Source of the DNA: Ascidiimonas sp046199005
Lineage (GTDB): Bacteria > Bacteroidota > Bacteroidia > Flavobacteriales > Flavobacteriaceae
Length of the DNA: 64,000 nt
Reading direction: 5' to 3'
Assembly: GCA_046199005.1 (NCBI GenBank)
Contig: CP176050.1
Location: 806,001-870,000 of the forward strand
In this document: positions 61,258 to 64,000 of the stretch, piece after piece
Position numbering within the stretch: the stretch's first letter is position 1
How the letters are laid out: each line of letters opens with the position of its first letter
Position numbers and translations under genes: made by a program
The notes under the pieces: model-generated
The model's database searches: none
The model's input: the letters and a program-made list of their open reading frames with translations, nothing else
What the model was told of the DNA's origin: nothing

Positions 61258-63294
61258 TTAAAACAACTTTTCAATTGCTTCGGAAATAGTTTTTACAGGT
61301 AGCTCACAGGTGTTGTTGGTACAAACAAAGATCTGCGTATTATCTGTAGGTAATCGTCCCTGAAACAACGGTATTTTGGTTTGTAAGTTGTTACTTCCGC
61401 TCGTGATAACATTTGGAAGATAATGAAGATTCAAATCCTTTCCATATTTTTTGTAATCTTTTCCTGCGATCACTACCTCTGAGAAAGGAAAAAGAAAATT
61501 CATGTAATTATACAGCCAGTTTGCATGACTGTAAGGGTAAGCTAAGACTTCATCCAGCATTCGGTTCATCATAGCTTCAGCTATTGAGTAATAAGTATTG
61601 TCATCAAAAAAACGGGAAAGTTTAAACAGCACTTTTTGAATTACGGAATTTGATGCTGGAATAACATTGTCGTTTTTTTCAACACTTCTGGTGACGATCT
61701 GTCTGTCTTCGTCAGAGGTGAAATAGAAAATTTCTTTAGATGGATCATAAAAATGTTTTATTGCATACCCAACCAGTTTTTGGGCAATTAAGAGCCATTT
61801 TTCGTCGAAAGAGGATTCATATAAACTAATAAAAGCTTCAGCACAATGGGCATAATCTTCCAAAAATCCATTTATGGCACTTTTTCCATTTTTGTGAGTG
61901 TGAAACAATCGACCTTCATCGTCCAATAAGTGAGATTCAATAAATTGACCGTTTTTTAATGCCATATTGAGATAGTGGTCATGGGAAGTGGCTTTGAAGG
62001 CATCTGTGTAGCCTTTTAGCATCATCGCGTTCCACGAAGTGATAATTTTATCATCCAGGTCGGGCCTTTGTCTTTTTTTGCGATGTTCAAAGAGTATTTT
62101 TTTACAATGAGTAATTTTGTTTCGTAAAGTTCCTTGATCGATTTTAAACCTTTCTGCAATTTCTATTTCGGTTTCACTGCGAATTAATACATACTTGCCA
62201 TTTTCCCAATGACCATAATCGTTGATGTTGAAAAATTCTTTGAACAATGGGTAATCGTCTTTTAGCAATTTTTTCAATTCTTTCTCAGTCCAAATATAAA
62301 AAGCTCCTTCTTCTGAAACACCTTCTTCATTGGTGCTATCTGCGTCTAAAGAAGCGTAAAATGAAAAATCAGGAGCCATTAGTTCTCGCTCTACAAATTC
62401 CAGCGTTTCTTCTATCACTTGCTTATAAAGTTCATTTTTGGTGATCTTGAAAGCATTCGCATAGAGACTTACAAGTTGCGCATTATCGTATAGCATTTTT
62501 TCAAAGTGAGGAACATGCCAGATGGCATCTACTGAGTACCTTGAAAATCCTCCTCCCAATGCATCATAAATTCCGCCATATGCCATCTTCGTGAGTGTCG
62601 TATTTACGTAAGAGAGCAAATCATTATCGCTAGTGACCGTAGCGAATCGCAAGAAAAACTCAAAATTAACCGGCATCATAAATTTTGGTGCCCGGGTAGG
62701 ACCACCATACTTTGGGTCAAAATAAGTAGACCATTCTTCCAGCGCCTTGTTCAAATGTTGCTTTGAGAATGCTTTATTACTTTTTTCAGCTATTTCATGC
62801 AGACCCTTTACGCCGGCACTTAAATTAGACGCGTATTCTTCAATTTTACCAGGGGATTCCTTATAAAGTGAAGCAATTTGCTTCAGATACGATATCCAGT
62901 CTTGTTTCCTAAAATAGGTGCCTCCCCATATAGGCCTGCCATCTGGTAATGCAATTACGTTCATGGGCCATCCGCCTGCTCCGGTCATTAATTGAATCGC
63001 ATCCATATAAATTTGATCAATATCTGGACGTTCTTCTCTGTCTACTTTTATATTTATAAAATTTGCATTCATTAAGGCTGCCACCTCCTCATCTTCAAAA
63101 CTTTCCCTTTCCATAACGTGGCACCAGTGACAGGCAGCGTAACCAACGCTTATAAGCATCATCTTATTTTCTTGCCTGGCAAGTTCAAGAGAATAATCGT
63201 TCCAGGGATACCAATTTACAGGATTGTGTGCATGCTGGAGTAAGTAGGGACTAGACTCCTTGATCAATGCATTTTCATATTTTTTTTCAGGCAT
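61258..63294 (-). CDS. Thioredoxin-domain protein of the DUF255 / YyaL / SPATA20 family
   Basis: 678 residues from ATG 63294 (MPEKKYENALIKESSPYLLQ); a TTG two codons upstream is less likely. The N-terminal thioredoxin-like domain (about 10-165) has CHWC at 55-58 in GYAACHWCHVMERESF and the cis-Pro region GAGGWPMNVIALPDGRP. An (alpha/alpha)6-barrel follows (about 190-650), with GGIYDALGGGFSRYSVDAIW and WHVPHFEKMLYDNAQL typical. Human SPATA20 belongs here; function is not established. No signal peptide. The start lies right behind the dodecin terminator with no visible ribosome-binding site. Confidence 0.92.
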   Translation of the reverse strand: MPEKKYENALIKESSPYLLQHAHNPVNWYPWNDYSLELARQENKMMLISVGYAACHWCHVMERESFEDEEVAALMNANFINIKVDREERPDIDQIYMDAIQLMTGAGGWPMNVIALPDGRPIWGGTYFRKQDWISYLKQIASLYKESPGKIEEYASNLSAGVKGLHEIAEKSNKAFSKQHLNKALEEWSTYFDPKYGGPTRAPKFMMPVNFEFFLRFATVTSDNDLLSYVNTTLTKMAYGGIYDALGGGFSRYSVDAIWHVPHFEKMLYDNAQLVSLYANAFKITKNELYKQVIEETLEFVERELMAPDFSFYASLDADSTNEEGVSEEGAFYIWTEKELKKLLKDDYPLFKEFFNINDYGHWENGKYVLIRSETEIEIAERFKIDQGTLRNKITHCKKILFEHRKKRQRPDLDDKIITSWNAMMLKGYTDAFKATSHDHYLNMALKNGQFIESHLLDDEGRLFHTHKNGKSAINGFLEDYAHCAEAFISLYESSFDEKWLLIAQKLVGYAIKHFYDPSKEIFYFTSDEDRQIVTRSVEKNDNVIPASNSVIQKVLFKLSRFFDDNTYYSIAEAMMNRMLDEVLAYPYSHANWLYNYMNFLFPFSEVVIAGKDYKKYGKDLNLHYLPNVITSGSNNLQTKIPLFQGRLPTDNTQIFVCTNNTCELPVKTISEAIEKLF

Positions 63295-63298
63295 ATCC

Positions 63299-63326
63299 AA
63301 AAAAAAAGCGCCGTTTGGCGCCTTTT
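63299..63326 (-). terminator. Terminator after dodecin, abutting the DUF255 start
   Basis: On the minus strand AAAAGGCGCC (63326-63317) pairs with GGCGCTTTTT (63312-63303), with one G-U pair and an AAAC loop, then a T run to about 63299. The next gene's ATG begins 5 nt further on. Confidence 0.85.
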
Positions 63327-63341
63327 ATGATTTAGTGAAGG

Positions 63342-63542
63342 TTATTTTACTTCAAAAGTGATCTTGACATTTACACGAAACTCGGTTACGTCGTCGCCAT
63401 CAACGATCGCACTTTGTTCCTGAACATATACAGATCTTATATTGTTAATAGACTTTGCCGCTTGCTTTACAGCTTTTTTGGTGGCGTCTTCCCAACTTTC
63501 GTTTGAATTCGATAATACTTCAATTACTTTTAATACTGCCAT
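63342..63542 (-). CDS. Dodecin (flavin-binding dodecamer)
   Basis: 66 residues, the normal dodecin length. VLKVIEVLSNSNESWEDATKKA, of which the first 20 are diagnostic, is followed by SINNIRSVYVQEQSA and FRVNVKITFEV. W17 is the conserved stacking Trp of the flavin site. Dodecins are hollow 12-mers that store riboflavin or FMN and quench it. The gene has its own terminator and lies divergent from the phosphate transporter. Confidence 0.95.
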   Translation of the reverse strand: MAVLKVIEVLSNSNESWEDATKKAVKQAAKSINNIRSVYVQEQSAIVDGDDVTEFRVNVKITFEVK

Positions 63543-63746
63543 TTTTATGATTTGATTTTAGATTAATTACTTTCTTTAAAATTAGGGTATTTTTTTTAGT
63601 TTTAAAAGTTTATTTTAGCGAGCAGAATAGAAATAGCAAGCGTTTATTAAGAGAAGTTTAAAGGTCAATAATGTTTTGGTAACAATTATTTAACCCTACT
63701 TTAAGTAAGTTGATAGACTTTTGTTTTCTAAATTCAGTTTCCTTAC

Positions 63747-64000
63747 ATGGAGCAGATTTACATGTTTATGATCTTTGCGTTGTTTGCGCTGGCTATCATC
63801 GATTTGGTAGTAGGAGTTAGTAATGACGCTGTAAATTTTTTGAACTCCGCTATCGGATCAAGAGCAGTTTCCCTGCGAACTATTATGATTGTTGCGAGCA
63901 TAGGTATTGCCATTGGGGCAGTATTCTCTAGCGGAATGATGGAAGTTGCTCGAAAGGGGATTTTTAACCCGGGGGAATTTATTTTTGAAGAGATCATGAT
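63747..64000 (+). CDS. PiT-family inorganic phosphate transporter, N-terminal part
   Basis: 84 complete codons from ATG 63747 run off the window end, so the gene is truncated here. The first helix (FMIFALFALAIIDLVVG) is followed by VSNDAVNFLNSAIGSRAVS, the flavobacterial form of the PiT signature (commonly GANDVANA). A second helix (TIMIVASIGIAIGAVFSS) follows. PiT proteins import phosphate with protons or sodium. The 204-bp gap to dodecin contains no promoter box that I can defend. Confidence 0.88.
   Translation, partial: MEQIYMFMIFALFALAIIDLVVGVSNDAVNFLNSAIGSRAVSLRTIMIVASIGIAIGAVFSSGMMEVARKGIFNPGEFIFEEIM

Noticed and set aside
1..64000. Search for mobile or defence systems: CRISPR repeats, transposases, integrases, toxin-antitoxin pairs, restriction genes
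   Set aside because: None seen. All major frames belong to core metabolic, respiratory, envelope or transport families, and no regularly spaced repeats or terminal inverted repeats were noticed by eye.

Overview
This window is a chromosomal segment of a flavobacterium (Bacteroidota, most likely family Flavobacteriaceae); I cannot name the genus from sequence alone. The evidence is the gene content: SprA of the gliding/type IX secretion machinery, an alternative complex III (ActABCDEF) joined to an aa3-type oxidase, flavobacterial TonB-like proteins carrying a 'FPGCE' motif, and a Wzi/RemB-like outer-membrane protein. The promoters agree: TAnnTTTG boxes, often with a TTTG-like box 19 bp upstream. 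The DNA is AT-rich. I see no insertion sequence, prophage, CRISPR array or rRNA, and no gap above about 300 bp lacks a gene.

Layout. 1-2618 (minus): the 5' part of a large GT117/DUF2723 membrane protein, cut by the window edge. 2784-2854: tRNA-Gln. 2919-3746: tandem universal stress protein. 3824-8451: rimP-nusA-infB, with a terminator-like hairpin in the leader. 8598-9851 (minus): SPOR protein and pirin. 9953-21819: respiratory operon actABCDEF-coxB-coxA. 21890-23872: ruvB and queG. 23869-29938: a LacI regulator divergent from a sugar-use operon (sodium:solute symporter, MFS transporter, cytoplasmic GH37 trehalase). 29985-32300: NADP malic enzyme. 32326-40972: ruvA-sprA, then gcvH-vanZ. 41025-44845: two TonB-like proteins and a Wzi-like barrel with a TonB-C-like front end. 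44920-50055: second respiratory cluster (ctaB, two subunit III genes, subunit IV, two SCO-like proteins, DUF420, small Cys protein). 50160-59705: two MacB-like permease pairs with adaptors, one ATPase and one TolC. 59706-64000: tsaB, then minus-strand mscS, a thioredoxin-domain (DUF255) protein and dodecin, then the start of a PiT phosphate transporter.

How the genes work together. The two respiratory clusters, about 23 kb apart, supply one electron-transfer chain: quinol to ACIII to cytochrome c domains to CuA and the haem-copper centre, with haem O synthesis and copper assembly encoded in the second cluster. The trehalose locus looks like a self-contained regulated catabolic unit. SprA, the TonB-like proteins and the Wzi/RemB-like protein are envelope and motility functions.

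Most of the window is conserved core genome and I found no clearly new multi-gene defence or mobile system. The most interesting points are: a yeast-neutral-trehalase-like calcium loop on the bacterial trehalase; a helix-hairpin-helix tail on ActC; the TonB-C-like module fused to an outer-membrane barrel; a cysteine-less SCO paralogue and a small CxxC membrane protein next to the oxidase assembly genes; a tandem duplication of an ABC efflux module with a single ATPase; and several hairpins or palindromes overlapping promoters or leaders (rimP, ruvA-sprA, the ABC operon, DUF255).
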